A DNA stretch of 64,000 nucleotides from Neisseriales bacterium (GCA_008017155.1 SSGX01000005.1:1-64000), one strand, 5' to 3'; counted from the stretch's first letter, positions 28,168 to 37,448 are shown. The notes: a model not told the origin generated them from the letters alone. Numbers and translations are program-made.

Positions 28168-29172
28168 TTAATTTAGATATAATTTAGTACCTGTGATAAG
28201 TTCATTGTTTTTCAAGTGATTTAGATTTTTTAATTTTTCTACACTTGTATTGCTGCTAGTTGAAGTCCTAAATAAAGTATCACCAGCTTCAATTATAATG
28301 TAGTTTCTACCACTCTTATCTGTCTTGATTCTTGAACTAAAGGTATTAGGGCTTTGTCCACTTACCTGCGTAATTGGCTTTGCCATAATAACTATTGGCG
28401 TTTTTTTTACTGGAATTGGTTTTTGTTCTGTTGTTATATTTTCATTCTGAATACCGAGCTGATCTTTTAAATTACTAATCTTTTCCTCTATTTTTTCCCG
28501 ATTTGTAAGCTTTGTTTCAGTCTTTACTAGCCCATTTAGTGTAACCAATTCTATTTGTAGGTATTGTTTATTTGGGATTCCTTTATAGAGACCCAGATAG
28601 TAGTTGGCAATTGGGTAATTTTCCTGTAAAACATATGCGTGAGCAATGCCAATATATGCGGTTACTGGAGCACTTTCATCTGCCAGCGCATTGGTGTAGC
28701 TTGCTATGGCTGGTTCCAATTTATTTTGGGTGGTGAGACAGTCGCCATTGTCAATATAAATTTTTGTTAATTGGTGGTTTAGTTTTTTGGCTTGGTTATA
28801 AGCCTGATCATAGTAAATTTGGGCTTTAGTATAGTTTTGCTCTTGGCATAATAGGTTAGCATAGCTTACCATATAACTTTCATTATTATGATCAAGTTTT
28901 AATGCGGTTTGGAAGTCTGATTCTGAAGCATCAAAGCTATTTAATTGTTGATAGGCTAATGCACGTAGATAATATGCGTCAGCATTTGAATTATTGGACT
29001 TAATGACAGCATTAGTTGATTCTATAGTTTGTTTGGGATTAAGGGGTAGATTCTTTTTTGCTGAAGTTATATATTCAGTGGTTTTTTGATTATTAATGGT
29101 GGCACAGCCAGCAGCTAATAAAGTGCATCCAGTTATAATTGTGAGTAATTGTTGAGTTATTCTTATCTTCAT
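28168..29172 (-). CDS. TPR lipoprotein with C-terminal LysM (PilF-like)
   Basis: The 334-residue precursor has lipobox LLAAGC and no Gly/Ser tether (CATINNQKTTEY). TPR repeats span about residues 35-200 (ADAYYLRALAYQQLNSFDASESDFQTAL; ESYMVSYANLLCQEQNYTKAQIYYDQA; TAYIGIAHAYVLQENYPIANYYL). A charged, Pro- and Thr-rich linker leads to a LysM domain (about 287-334) with YIIIEAGDTLFRTSTSSNTSVEKL. The TPR half resembles PilF/PilW pilotins, which bring the PilQ secretin to the outer membrane, and the LysM would bind peptidoglycan. Assignment to PilF is an inference. The gene is divergent from rpsP. Confidence 0.75.
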   Translation of the reverse strand: MKIRITQQLLTIITGCTLLAAGCATINNQKTTEYITSAKKNLPLNPKQTIESTNAVIKSNNSNADAYYLRALAYQQLNSFDASESDFQTALKLDHNNESYMVSYANLLCQEQNYTKAQIYYDQAYNQAKKLNHQLTKIYIDNGDCLTTQNKLEPAIASYTNALADESAPVTAYIGIAHAYVLQENYPIANYYLGLYKGIPNKQYLQIELVTLNGLVKTETKLTNREKIEEKISNLKDQLGIQNENITTEQKPIPVKKTPIVIMAKPITQVSGQSPNTFSSRIKTDKSGRNYIIIEAGDTLFRTSTSSNTSVEKLKNLNHLKNNELITGTKLYLN

Positions 29173-29323
29173 GCACTTTCCTTCTGTCTTCTATACTGAT
29201 GAATCTGGATATAAATTGATTAATAAGTCTATCACACTACAAGATTATAGCGGATTTAGTTCAAAAATATGAATCAGATGCTATGAATAAATTTGTTTAA
29301 TCGTGCTTTAATCTTGGTGTTAA

Positions 29324-29353
29324 TTGACATTTGATAGTCTTTTGAGTTAAAAT
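29324..29353 (+). promoter_or_regulatory. Sigma70 promoter of the rpsP operon
   Basis: A consensus TTGACA (29324-29329) and TAAAAT (29348-29353) are 18 bases apart and lie about 40 bases before the rpsP ATG. AAAGGA, at 29379 or so, is the ribosome site. It fits strong expression of a ribosomal protein operon. Confidence 0.75.
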
Positions 29354-29393
29354 TGCGGGCTTATTTTAGTATGTTATTTAAAAGGATTTAGTA

Positions 29394-29633
29394 ATGGTTG
29401 TTATCCGTTTAGCACGTGGTGGAAGCCATAATCGTCCATACTTCAGTATCGTGGCAACTGATTCACGTTCACGTCGTGATGGTCGTTTTATTGAAAAATT
29501 GGGCTTTTATAATCCAGTTCCTTCTGAAGGTGTTGAGGCTGTACGCATCAATTCTGAGCGTGTTGGTTATTGGACTTCAGTTGGTGCTCAAATTTCACCT
29601 GCTGTAAAAAAATTATTGAAAAATAATAAATAA
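29394..29633 (+). CDS. rpsP: 30S ribosomal protein S16
   Basis: The 79-residue protein has the S16 start [20 protein letters not shown] and the [14 protein letters not shown] motif. It is the first gene of the conserved rpsP-rimM-trmD-rplS operon. AAAGGA precedes the ATG. Confidence 0.98.
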   Translation: MVVIRLARGGSHNRPYFSIVATDSRSRRDGRFIEKLGFYNPVPSEGVEAVRINSERVGYWTSVGAQISPAVKKLLKNNK

Positions 29634-29636
29634 TTT

Positions 29637-30146
29637 ATGACAATAGCCGCTAATCTAGTGCCAATGGGATATATAACTGGTCCATTTGGTGTAAAAGGCT
29701 GGGTTAAGGTTAAAGTCAGTACTGAATATTCCGATTCGCTTGACGAATATCCGGAGCTTTTTTTGGGTAAGGATGGCAACTGGAAATCAGTAGAAATTGA
29801 ATCAAGTTTTGCTCGTGATGGTATCTTTCACGCAAAATTTATCGGAATTGATGATCGGGATGCTGCGTTTTCTTTAAAAGGAACAACTGTAGCAGTACCA
29901 CGAGAACAATTTCCGGAAGCTGAAGAAGACGAATATTATTGGGTCGATTTGATTGGGTTATCGGTAGTTAATCTTGAAGGTGAAAACCTTGGGTTAGTTA
30001 CTGATCTCATGGAAACTGGCGCTAATGATGTGTTGATAGTAAAAGACGATAAAACTGAACGCTTAATACCGTTTGTTGCGCGTCATGTTATCAGAGTTGA
30101 TCTTCAGCAGAAACAGATTACAGTTGACTGGGGACTCGATTATTGA
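29637..30146 (+). CDS. rimM: 16S rRNA processing protein RimM
   Basis: The 169-residue protein has an N-terminal RimM barrel (MGYITGPFGVKGWVKV) and a C-terminal PRC-like barrel (YYWVDLIGLSVVN; ANDVLIV; RLIPFV). It binds S19 and helps mature the 30S head. It begins three bases after the rpsP stop and its stop TGA overlaps the trmD TTG start. Confidence 0.97.
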   Translation: MTIAANLVPMGYITGPFGVKGWVKVKVSTEYSDSLDEYPELFLGKDGNWKSVEIESSFARDGIFHAKFIGIDDRDAAFSLKGTTVAVPREQFPEAEEDEYYWVDLIGLSVVNLEGENLGLVTDLMETGANDVLIVKDDKTERLIPFVARHVIRVDLQQKQITVDWGLDY

Positions 30147-30892
30147 TCTTTAGTGTCATTACTATTTTCCCAGAAATGTTTGATGTGTTACGGCGCTATG
30201 GTATAGTTGGGCGAGCACAAAGCAATAATCTGTTTCAATTAGATGCAATAAATCCACGTGATTACACGACTGATAATTATCATCGGATTGATGATAAAAG
30301 CTTTGGTGGTGGTCCAGGAATGGTTATGATGATTGAGCCGCTTGAAAAAGCCCTAGAAAATGCAAAATTGTCACATGCTAAACAAGGCATAAATCATTCC
30401 AAGGTAATTTATTTGTCGCCTCAGGGGCAAAAAATTACGCAAAGCTTAGTTAATCAACTTGCTTTAGAGCAGGGGTTAATTATGGTCTGTGGGCGCTATG
30501 AGGGTGTAGATGAGCGTTTTATTGAACGAAATGTTGATCTAGAACTATCAGTAGGTGATTTTGTGGTCTCAGGTGGCGAATTACCAGCCCAGTTGCTGAT
30601 TGATGCAATTGCGCGGCAGATGCCCGGAGCATTAAATACCAGTGAATCAGCTTTAAATGATTCATTTATGGATGGACTTCTGGATTATCCGCATTATACC
30701 CAGCCACGGGATTATAATGGTAATTCAGTGCCGGAGGTATTATTGTCAGGTAACCATAGCCTGATAAAAAAGTGGCGGTTGCAGCAAAGCTTATGGCGAA
30801 CTTATCAAAGACGTCCTGATTTGCTTGAAAACCGTGAATTTACAAAAGAAGAATCTCGGCTACTTCAGGAAATCCTTGAAAAAAGTAAGTAG
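30143..30892 (+). CDS. trmD: tRNA (guanine-37-N1) methyltransferase TrmD
   Basis: The 249-residue SPOUT methyltransferase makes m1G37 in tRNA to prevent +1 frameshifts. Marks are FSVITIFPEMFDVL, DDKSFGGGPGMVMM, YLSPQGQK, CGRYEGVDERF and the knot region SVGDFVVSGGELPA. The start is a TTG overlapping the rimM stop as TTGA. The next in-frame ATG would remove conserved strand 1, so TTG is preferred. Confidence 0.97.
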   Translation: MIFSVITIFPEMFDVLRRYGIVGRAQSNNLFQLDAINPRDYTTDNYHRIDDKSFGGGPGMVMMIEPLEKALENAKLSHAKQGINHSKVIYLSPQGQKITQSLVNQLALEQGLIMVCGRYEGVDERFIERNVDLELSVGDFVVSGGELPAQLLIDAIARQMPGALNTSESALNDSFMDGLLDYPHYTQPRDYNGNSVPEVLLSGNHSLIKKWRLQQSLWRTYQRRPDLLENREFTKEESRLLQEILEKSK

Positions 30893-30916
30893 GAACAAGA
30901 TTTATAAGGAAAAAAA

Positions 30917-31297
30917 ATGAATATTATTCAAATTCTTGAGCAAGAAGAAATTGCACGTTTAAATAAAACTATTCCATCTTTCGCACCTGGTGATACAGTT
31001 GTTGTGCAGGTTAAAGTAAAAGAGGGTACTCGTGAGCGTTTACAGGCATACGAAGGTGTGGTGATTGCTAAACGTAATCGTGGTTTAAATTCAGCTTTTA
31101 CAGTGCGTAAAATCTCTGCTGGTGAAGGTGTTGAAAGAACATTCCAGACATATTCTCCATTAGTTGACTCAATTGAAGTTAAACGTCGTGGTGATGTACG
31201 CCGTGCTAAACTTTATTACTTGCGTGATCGTTCTGGTAAATCTGCACGTATTAAAGAGAAACTTACTCGTAAAGAGACAGTGCAGGCAGCACAATAA
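30917..31297 (+). CDS. rplS: 50S ribosomal protein L19
   Basis: The 126-residue protein has the L19 marks [42 protein letters not shown], and [30 protein letters not shown] lies before the ATG. It is the last gene of the operon, followed by a terminator. Confidence 0.98.
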   Translation: MNIIQILEQEEIARLNKTIPSFAPGDTVVVQVKVKEGTRERLQAYEGVVIAKRNRGLNSAFTVRKISAGEGVERTFQTYSPLVDSIEVKRRGDVRRAKLYYLRDRSGKSARIKEKLTRKETVQAAQ

Positions 31298-31312
31298 TAA
31301 GATAATCTTAAT

Positions 31313-31345
31313 AAAAGAGGCACTTAGTAGTGCCTCTTTTATTTT
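31313..31345. terminator. Terminator after rplS, also facing the convergent gene
   Basis: AAAAGAGGCAC (31313-31323) pairs with GTGCCTCTTTT (31330-31340), with a 6-base loop and a T tract. The A-rich 5' side makes it work in both directions; the convergent gene at 31339 ends inside its 3' arm. Confidence 0.88.
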
Positions 31346-31716
31346 ATTTGAGAGCTATTAAGTTTAGCTTTTTTTGCCTTACATTTATATAGTTTATCAT
31401 TTCTATAATAACATTTTAGATGGCTACCATCATCAGTATAGAAGGAAACTTTTTGTAGGGTTGCAACCGTTGGATTTATATCATCTTCTTCAATTAGATT
31501 GCTACCACGCAAGTCTCCAGCATTATGACCGCTGGTAATCTGTTTATCTGTCTTTACTTTAACATTTTTACAATTTTGACTGATTATTGCCGAGGTTGTC
31601 TTATCCGTTAGTTTAATACCCTTACAGGTGAATTTTTGTTGGGATAAATCTACTTTAGTCATCGCAAATGTAGTACTGATTCCCATCATTGTTAAAACCA
31701 TTAGTATTTTACGCAT
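31339..31716 (-). CDS. Small exported protein with four cysteines, unknown
   Basis: The 125-residue precursor starts at the ATG at 31716, where AGGA lies 8 bases upstream and a signal peptide (MRKILMVLTMMGISTTFA) begins. The mature part has four Cys (FTCKGIKL, SQNCKNV, KCYYRN, KCKAKK), possibly as two disulfides, and a Lys-rich end. No family is recognised. It lies 13 bases downstream of the porin gene and is probably co-transcribed with it. Confidence 0.7.
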   Translation of the reverse strand: MRKILMVLTMMGISTTFAMTKVDLSQQKFTCKGIKLTDKTTSAIISQNCKNVKVKTDKQITSGHNAGDLRGSNLIEEDDINPTVATLQKVSFYTDDGSHLKCYYRNDKLYKCKAKKAKLNSSQIK

Positions 31717-31729
31717 TTTTGATTTCCTT

Positions 31730-33178
31730 TTAGTATAAATAGCTAACAAATAATTGGGTAACATAGGTACTACCCGCTGTATTGTAAGTCGAATAAGGTA
31801 CAGATTGATAAGCATATACTCCAAATAAAGTGAGTCCTTTAATTTCAGGTATGGAATAGGTGGTTACTAAATCATATTCCTTAGTTCCATTCCATTGAGG
31901 AGAAGCTGTATTAAATGATGTAAATGCTGGTGCTATTGATAGATTACCATTTAAGAAATTAAATGAAGGGCTGACTTTATAAGCACTACCAGCAGTTCCA
32001 AGATCTACCAACCCAGCCATATATGGCGTAGTATACAATGGATCAGTTGCAAAGCCATAGGTATAAGGAGAAACAATGCCTCCATTACCATAAGCGGATT
32101 GTGGGCCCCAAACACTATTATAGCCAAGATTGAGACTAAACCATTTATAGGTAAGACCTCCCTGAACCCCAACAAAATTACTCGAAATTTGTCCTAGCCC
32201 TGCATCGGTCATGGCATTGGTTCCATTTGGGTTGCCTACACTAGCATTAGAGTTATTCGTTCCACCCTGCGCAGCTACGTTAAATGCTAGATTTTCTGTT
32301 GGTTGGAATTTAATACTATTATCCGCATACAACAAGCTACCGTAATTTTGGAATTCATATCCCCATAAACGTAAATTGTATTGGTTATTCCATGCTAGAT
32401 AGTTAGCTCCAACTGCAATGGTTTGGTCTGATGTGCCAGTTGTAGTATTATTAGCAATCAACCCTCCAGCATAGTCATAGCCTTTATTATAGAAGGTCAA
32501 GCCCGTAAATCCAGTTTCACTAACTGCTTGAGCTCCATTAAAGCTAAGTGCCGTCAATAACCAGCCACCTCCTGCGTCAATATTTACTAAGATTCCCTGA
32601 TAAGTTGCACCAGGTGATAGAATATTATTATAATAATTTTGTGATAGCCATGGGCTATTATTAATGCCAATCAAGCCTGCATCCACCTGTACAATGTTAC
32701 TATACTGGTATTCTACGAAAGCTTCAGATACCGCTACCTGTTCATTCGCTGGTAAAAATGGTGCCAAATTCTGGTTATAACCATTCATATTGCTGGAAAA
32801 GAATGGGTTAACTGCAGTTAATAAACCACCAAATGAAAATCCGGCTACTTGACCAGTTTGTCCAAATAAATTTGCACCATAGGCATAACTTGGAAATCCA
32901 GCACCAGCTCCAGTGTATTGTGCCGCAGCACCTGCCAATACATTCCATGTCCCATCTGCAAACCATTTTTCTGCAACATTCTGATTTGCCATTTGGCTCT
33001 CACTAACTACCTGTGTACCACCACTGCTTGTTAGTGTTCCATATGGATTTTGAATATAAGCAGTTGAATTTATGTATTTGTCATTGTTATTAACTACTAG
33101 TGGGGCAGATTCGGAACCATCTGCAAGAACCATACCCGAGATTCCTGACATAATCAGGCTATAAATTAATTTCTTCAT
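31730..33178 (-). CDS. Outer-membrane porin (OprD-like)
   Basis: The 482-residue precursor has signal peptide MKKLIYSLIMSGISGMVLA. The mature protein is Tyr-, Asn- and Gly-rich with many alternating strands (VSEAFVEYQYSNIVQVDAGLIG; NLRLWGYEFQNYGSLLYAD) and ends in a C-terminal aromatic strand LFVSYLY, as in 16-18-stranded porins. An early DGTWNVLAGAA strand and the size resemble OprD-family substrate porins, but the subfamily is not certain. It is divergent from a LuxR-type regulator across a 294-base gap. That gap (33179-33472) is very AT-rich and holds no recognisable gene. Confidence 0.75.
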   Translation of the reverse strand: MKKLIYSLIMSGISGMVLADGSESAPLVVNNNDKYINSTAYIQNPYGTLTSSGGTQVVSESQMANQNVAEKWFADGTWNVLAGAAAQYTGAGAGFPSYAYGANLFGQTGQVAGFSFGGLLTAVNPFFSSNMNGYNQNLAPFLPANEQVAVSEAFVEYQYSNIVQVDAGLIGINNSPWLSQNYYNNILSPGATYQGILVNIDAGGGWLLTALSFNGAQAVSETGFTGLTFYNKGYDYAGGLIANNTTTGTSDQTIAVGANYLAWNNQYNLRLWGYEFQNYGSLLYADNSIKFQPTENLAFNVAAQGGTNNSNASVGNPNGTNAMTDAGLGQISSNFVGVQGGLTYKWFSLNLGYNSVWGPQSAYGNGGIVSPYTYGFATDPLYTTPYMAGLVDLGTAGSAYKVSPSFNFLNGNLSIAPAFTSFNTASPQWNGTKEYDLVTTYSIPEIKGLTLFGVYAYQSVPYSTYNTAGSTYVTQLFVSYLY

Positions 33179-33472
33179 TTTATACTTCTTCCCAAAAAGT
33201 TTTCTCTGCCTTAGATTATTTTAATTTAAATAGTATCTCTTTTGATTAATAAACCTATAAAATAAATTGAATAAGTTCCAAACTAAGAATTAATTTATTA
33301 AATATTTATAAATAACAATGTATTATCTTAATTTTTTTATTGTTGGCTTATGTAACGTATATCTGTTGGTTTAGCTCTTCTATGAGTTTAGATCTTTTAA
33401 TTTTGTACTAAAGAGAACAGATGTTTAATTATATGTAATAAAATATTGATATATCGTATAAAAGGGATAATA

Positions 33473-34282
33473 ATGCTGAGTGTTCAAGAGAAAATAGACT
33501 TTACCGAGAATGTATTAGTTCCAAACTTTATCCATTTGCTTGATCAAAATATTTATTCAGCCTTATTTGATTTTGAATTAAAAATTGCGATATGTACTAA
33601 TCTCTCTGCAAGATCAATTGGGCTTGAGCGATGGGAGCAAGCTAAAGGACTTAGTTTTAAAAATTACTCCGATACTGACACTGCTGCAAAAATATTTTCG
33701 GGGCATTATACAGAACAACTGATGGATTCATTGCATCAATATGCAGAAAAAATTTACGAGATCCAGAAGATTGTTTTTACTAGTCGTAATGTGATTAGTT
33801 TTATTGATTTATTACCCTATGGAGGGAAGTTTACATCTTATTTGGTAACATATGTACCTATTTTACATCCATCTGGTGAAGTGATTGCAATTCAGAGCTT
33901 TGCAATCCAATCCCGCTTCTTTAGTCATCAGGATTATTTGCAGGTAATAATTGATCAAAATAAGGAGCTTAAATATCTTCACCATGATAAGCTGAGCATG
34001 CGTGAACATGAAATAATGTTTCTTTTGGCGAATGGGATTAACCAAGATCAATGTGCACAAATTTTAAAAGTTAGCCGTAGTACGATAGGTAATATTATTG
34101 CTAACCAATTATGTCCAAAATTTGGCATTCCTGGTTCAAACACAAAGTTGCTGTCGCAGATGGCATTAAAGCACGAATATCATCAGTTGATCCCATCCAG
34201 CTTATATCGTCCATATATAGTGGTACTTGACGAGGTATTAGCAGAACAGATTGAGAACTATACTATAAGCACAAAGTTATAG
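33473..34282 (+). CDS. LuxR-type regulator with N-terminal PAS-like sensor and conserved C-tail (copy 1)
   Basis: The protein has 269 residues from the ATG at 33473 (AAAGGGA 5 bases upstream; an in-frame TTG at 33446 is less likely). Residues about 20-150 resemble a PAS-like sensor (SALFDFELKIAICTNLSARSIGL; SYLVTYVPILHPSGEVIAIQSF). A LuxR-like HTH follows (MREHEIMFLLANGINQDQCAQILKVSRSTIGNII, about 180-213). After the HTH, a further 45 residues (LCPKFGIPGSNTKLL ... HQLIPSSL ... IVVLDE) are shared with the regulator at 61692-62456. The gene is divergent from the porin, a possible target. The signal it senses is unknown. Confidence 0.82.
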   Translation: MLSVQEKIDFTENVLVPNFIHLLDQNIYSALFDFELKIAICTNLSARSIGLERWEQAKGLSFKNYSDTDTAAKIFSGHYTEQLMDSLHQYAEKIYEIQKIVFTSRNVISFIDLLPYGGKFTSYLVTYVPILHPSGEVIAIQSFAIQSRFFSHQDYLQVIIDQNKELKYLHHDKLSMREHEIMFLLANGINQDQCAQILKVSRSTIGNIIANQLCPKFGIPGSNTKLLSQMALKHEYHQLIPSSLYRPYIVVLDEVLAEQIENYTISTKL

Positions 34283-34289
34283 TATAGTT
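34256..34289. terminator. Bidirectional terminator overlapping a stop codon
   Basis: AACTATACTATAA (34256-34268) pairs perfectly over 13 bases with TTATAGTATAGTT (34277-34289). Both arms flank an 8-base loop. The hairpin includes the last codons and stop of the regulator and lies 4 bases from the convergent acid phosphatase stop. TTTCTTTT follows on the plus strand. Confidence 0.65.
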
Positions 34290-34293
34290 TCTT

Positions 34294-35115
34294 TTAATTA
34301 AACTGATTACGTTGCCAGCTGCCGTAGGTAGGGTTTGGTAATGAAAAGTATTCTTGTCCAAATTTTTTATAAAATTCGCCATTTGGATCTTGTTTAATTG
34401 CATCAGCTTGTTTTATCTTTGGAAAATCTTGAATGTTATCACCAAAATAGGCAATAACTTTCAATGGTGGTAATTTGCTGTAGCTGATTAAACCATCATA
34501 ATTACCTGTCGTAACTGCTTGAAATCTAGGGTTTTTATCATCATCTTTCTGATTTTTAGCTAGGATTACATTGTCAAAGCAGATATTAGCTTTTTTTAGA
34601 TTAGCTATTGTTGCTTGTAATATCTTATCGTCAAAACTACCATTGCGATTAGAAATCAAGGTTACCTTGCCGCCAAGTTTTTGTACTGAACAAGTCAAAT
34701 TACTTGCGCCGGGAGTAGCCACCGATATTTCTTCCTCCATGAAGCTATACATTGTTGATTCACTATATTTATTGCAACTCATTACCGAACGTTTCTGGTA
34801 CTCACTATTATCAAGAACGGTTTCATCAATATCAAGAATGATTCCCCATTTACCAGATTTTAAATGATCACTTTTCACTTTGGCTTTAATTTTTTCAAGA
34901 CCGAGAGCAAATGCCTGATTATATAACGCAATCTTTTCAGCTGAATCCCGGTACCACATTGTTGCATCATAGCCTTGGGATGATTTGGGGTTGCCAGGAA
35001 TACAGGTTGATTTATTCTGGCTGACAGGGGTACTACTGGAGACTGTTTCTGCCTGAAGTGAACTTGCAGCAATGAAATTCGTGCTAATCAATAAAGCTCG
35101 GTATAGTTTTTTCAT
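34294..35115 (-). CDS. Exported HAD-family acid phosphatase (e(P4)-like, class B/C)
   Basis: The 273-residue precursor has signal peptide MKKLYRALLISTNFIAASSLQA and no lipobox, unlike the lipoprotein e(P4) of Haemophilus. HAD marks are ILDIDETVLDN (motif I, nucleophile and acid Asp), TLISNR (motif II) and YFGDNIQDFP (motif IV). The enzyme would remove phosphate from nucleotides or other monoesters in the periplasm. It lies 10 bases downstream of rsgA and may be co-transcribed. Confidence 0.87.
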   Translation of the reverse strand: MKKLYRALLISTNFIAASSLQAETVSSSTPVSQNKSTCIPGNPKSSQGYDATMWYRDSAEKIALYNQAFALGLEKIKAKVKSDHLKSGKWGIILDIDETVLDNSEYQKRSVMSCNKYSESTMYSFMEEEISVATPGASNLTCSVQKLGGKVTLISNRNGSFDDKILQATIANLKKANICFDNVILAKNQKDDDKNPRFQAVTTGNYDGLISYSKLPPLKVIAYFGDNIQDFPKIKQADAIKQDPNGEFYKKFGQEYFSLPNPTYGSWQRNQFN

Positions 35116-35125
35116 GGATAAATTC

Positions 35126-36010
35126 CTAATAATGTTTTTTTGTTTTAAGATTATTTATTATGCGTGAATAAAAAGCATAACGGCTAGCTGCGATTAGATT
35201 ATTATCTACCATCTTCTTAATCTGACACCCCGGTTCATTGATATGTAAACAATTATGAAATTTACAATTACCAAGATGTTCGCGCATTTCTGGGAAGTAC
35301 CACGCAATTTGCTCAATATCCAGATGGTATAGGCCAAACTCCTGTAAGCCGGGGCAATCTATAAGATCTGAACTGTCATTAATATGATATAAGGTTGCAT
35401 GAGTAGTTGTATGCTTGCCACTGGTTTCATATTTGGCAATTTCTCCAGTTTTTGCATTAGCGTTCGGGCATATCTGATTGGTGATAGTTGATTTTCCGAC
35501 ACCTGACTGCCCAATAAGCAGAGTTTGCTGATTAAAAATCAACTCTTCGAGTTGGCTACAATTAGTTAGAGCACTTAATTCAATTACCTGATAACCTAGG
35601 GTGTTTGCATATAATTCACGTAGCTTTAAAGCAAATTCTGCTGATTCAGGTAAATCCATTTTATTAATAATAATTATTGGCGTTACTTCACTAGATTCAG
35701 CGCAAAGAAGACAACTATCAAGGAATCCAATATTGAAGTTTGGCTTAATAGCAACCACAATCAGCAACTGGGAGAGATTACTAGCAATTATTTTACTACG
35801 GTAATAATCACTACGGTAAATTAGGTTTTTTCTTGGTACAAGGTCTGTAATTGATGCTTGATCATTATTGATTATGTCAATTAATACTTCATCACCTACA
35901 ACGTATTCGGTTTTTTTCCCTTTAGCCGTTGATTGATAGATTTTACCTTCGTATTCAACACTAAAGTGTCGCCCATGACTATTAATAATCAGACCTTGTA
36001 CTTGAGTCAT
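35126..36010 (-). CDS. rsgA: Ribosome small-subunit GTPase RsgA
   Basis: The 294-residue circularly permuted GTPase has an OB-fold N-terminus, G4 IIINKMDL, G1 GQSGVGKSTITNQI and G3 DCPGLQEFGL, in the permuted order G4-G1-G3. A C-terminal zinc site follows (C-KFHNCLHINEPGC). It checks late maturation of the 30S subunit. The M48 protease gene lies directly upstream with no gap, so the two are coupled. Confidence 0.96.
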   Translation of the reverse strand: MTQVQGLIINSHGRHFSVEYEGKIYQSTAKGKKTEYVVGDEVLIDIINNDQASITDLVPRKNLIYRSDYYRSKIIASNLSQLLIVVAIKPNFNIGFLDSCLLCAESSEVTPIIIINKMDLPESAEFALKLRELYANTLGYQVIELSALTNCSQLEELIFNQQTLLIGQSGVGKSTITNQICPNANAKTGEIAKYETSGKHTTTHATLYHINDSSDLIDCPGLQEFGLYHLDIEQIAWYFPEMREHLGNCKFHNCLHINEPGCQIKKMVDNNLIAASRYAFYSRIINNLKTKKHY

Positions 36011-37246
36011 CTATTTTTCCAAATTGGCAATACGCGTGCTTGCCGGGGGATGCGAATAGTAAAACTTAACATATAAATCATCCGGTGTTAAGGTGCTAGC
36101 ATTATCACGGTAGAGTTTTACTAGTCCATTGATTAAATCCTCTTTATTGCTATGCTCTTTAGCGAAATCGTCAGCTTCAAATTCATTTTTGCGTGACATG
36201 AAGCTACTAAGTGGAGCAAGCGGTAAGCTTATCAGATTAGTAATAATGAATAGCAGTAATAAGCCACTAGCATTATTTATTATACCAACATTCATTCCGG
36301 CATAGAACCATTCATGGCTGATGAAAAGACTAAATATATATAATCCAATTAAAGTAATGCCAAACGAGATTATCATTTGTTTGATAATATGCTTATGCTT
36401 GAAATGCCCAAGCTCATGCGCAAGTACCGCAATTATTTCAGCATGGGTTAATTGTTTTAATAATGTATCGAAAAAGACGATTCGTTTACTGGCACCAAGT
36501 CCGGTAAAGTAAGCGTTACCGTGGCTTGAACGTTTGGAGCCATCCATCACAAAAATACCCTGTGATTTAAAACCGCATTCTTGCAATAGTTGTTCAATTT
36601 TTTCTTTTAACTCCAAGTCTTCCAGTGGCGAGAACTTATTAAATAGCGGGGCAATAAATGTTGGATAAATCAGCAAAATTAGTAGATTAAAGGCTACCAA
36701 GACCAACCATACCCAGAGCCACCAGCTATTACCCAGATTTTGCATTAACCATAGTACTAGATAAAGTAATGGCGTACCAATCAGTAAAGCAATAGCTGTT
36801 CCTTTGATTAAATCAATGATGAAGAGCTTCAAAGTCATTTTATTAAAACCGAATTCCTGTTCAATTTTAAAGGTGCTATAATAGCTAAATGGTAAAAATA
36901 GTATTGAACTCAGGATAGAATAACTTATTATTAGAGCTACTTGACTGCTTAACAGATGATTATTAAAGCTCGTAAGTTCGCCAAGGAGATTAATGCCACC
37001 GCCAAATGTGAAGAAAAGTAAAATAATTGCGCCAAAAAATAATTCAACACGAGCCAGTTTCAATTTTGCCTGAGAATAGCGCCCGGCTTTCTGGTGTTCA
37101 GGAAGTGATATTTGAGAGCTAAATGCATCGGGAACAGCGTTAAAAAATCTAAGAATTGAATTTTTCTGGCGTAAATTCAGATGATATTTAAGAGATACAT
37201 CAAAAATGAGCAATAGTGCAAATATCCAGCTAAACCAGTTATTCAT
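36011..37246 (-). CDS. M48 family membrane metalloprotease (Ste24/HtpX-like)
   Basis: The 411-residue protein has about six membrane segments and a zinc site VLAHELGHFKHKH (HExxH, about residues 274-286), with the third ligand Glu in NEFEADDFAKEH (about 350). The FVMDGSKRSSHGNAYFTGLGASKRIVFFDTLL type block (seen in part as KRIVFFDT) is standard for CAAX protease homologues. It probably degrades misfolded membrane proteins. Its stop codon directly abuts the rsgA start. Confidence 0.92.
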   Translation of the reverse strand: MNNWFSWIFALLLIFDVSLKYHLNLRQKNSILRFFNAVPDAFSSQISLPEHQKAGRYSQAKLKLARVELFFGAIILLFFTFGGGINLLGELTSFNNHLLSSQVALIISYSILSSILFLPFSYYSTFKIEQEFGFNKMTLKLFIIDLIKGTAIALLIGTPLLYLVLWLMQNLGNSWWLWVWLVLVAFNLLILLIYPTFIAPLFNKFSPLEDLELKEKIEQLLQECGFKSQGIFVMDGSKRSSHGNAYFTGLGASKRIVFFDTLLKQLTHAEIIAVLAHELGHFKHKHIIKQMIISFGITLIGLYIFSLFISHEWFYAGMNVGIINNASGLLLLFIITNLISLPLAPLSSFMSRKNEFEADDFAKEHSNKEDLINGLVKLYRDNASTLTPDDLYVKFYYSHPPASTRIANLEK

Positions 37247-37448
37247 GGCTTGGGGCGTTCCTTTCTGATTCCTTAGGCAGATTATTGATTAAGCCTGAGA
37301 TTATATGTATTATTTATTTAGAACTAAATCTTTGGCTAGACATAAGTTTCTTTGCTAGCCGATGAAATTACTATTTATTTGATTTAGTTTACTGAAAGTA
37401 TTATTTTACCAGAAATCAATCCTAACCATATGTTTACGAGTTTATGCA

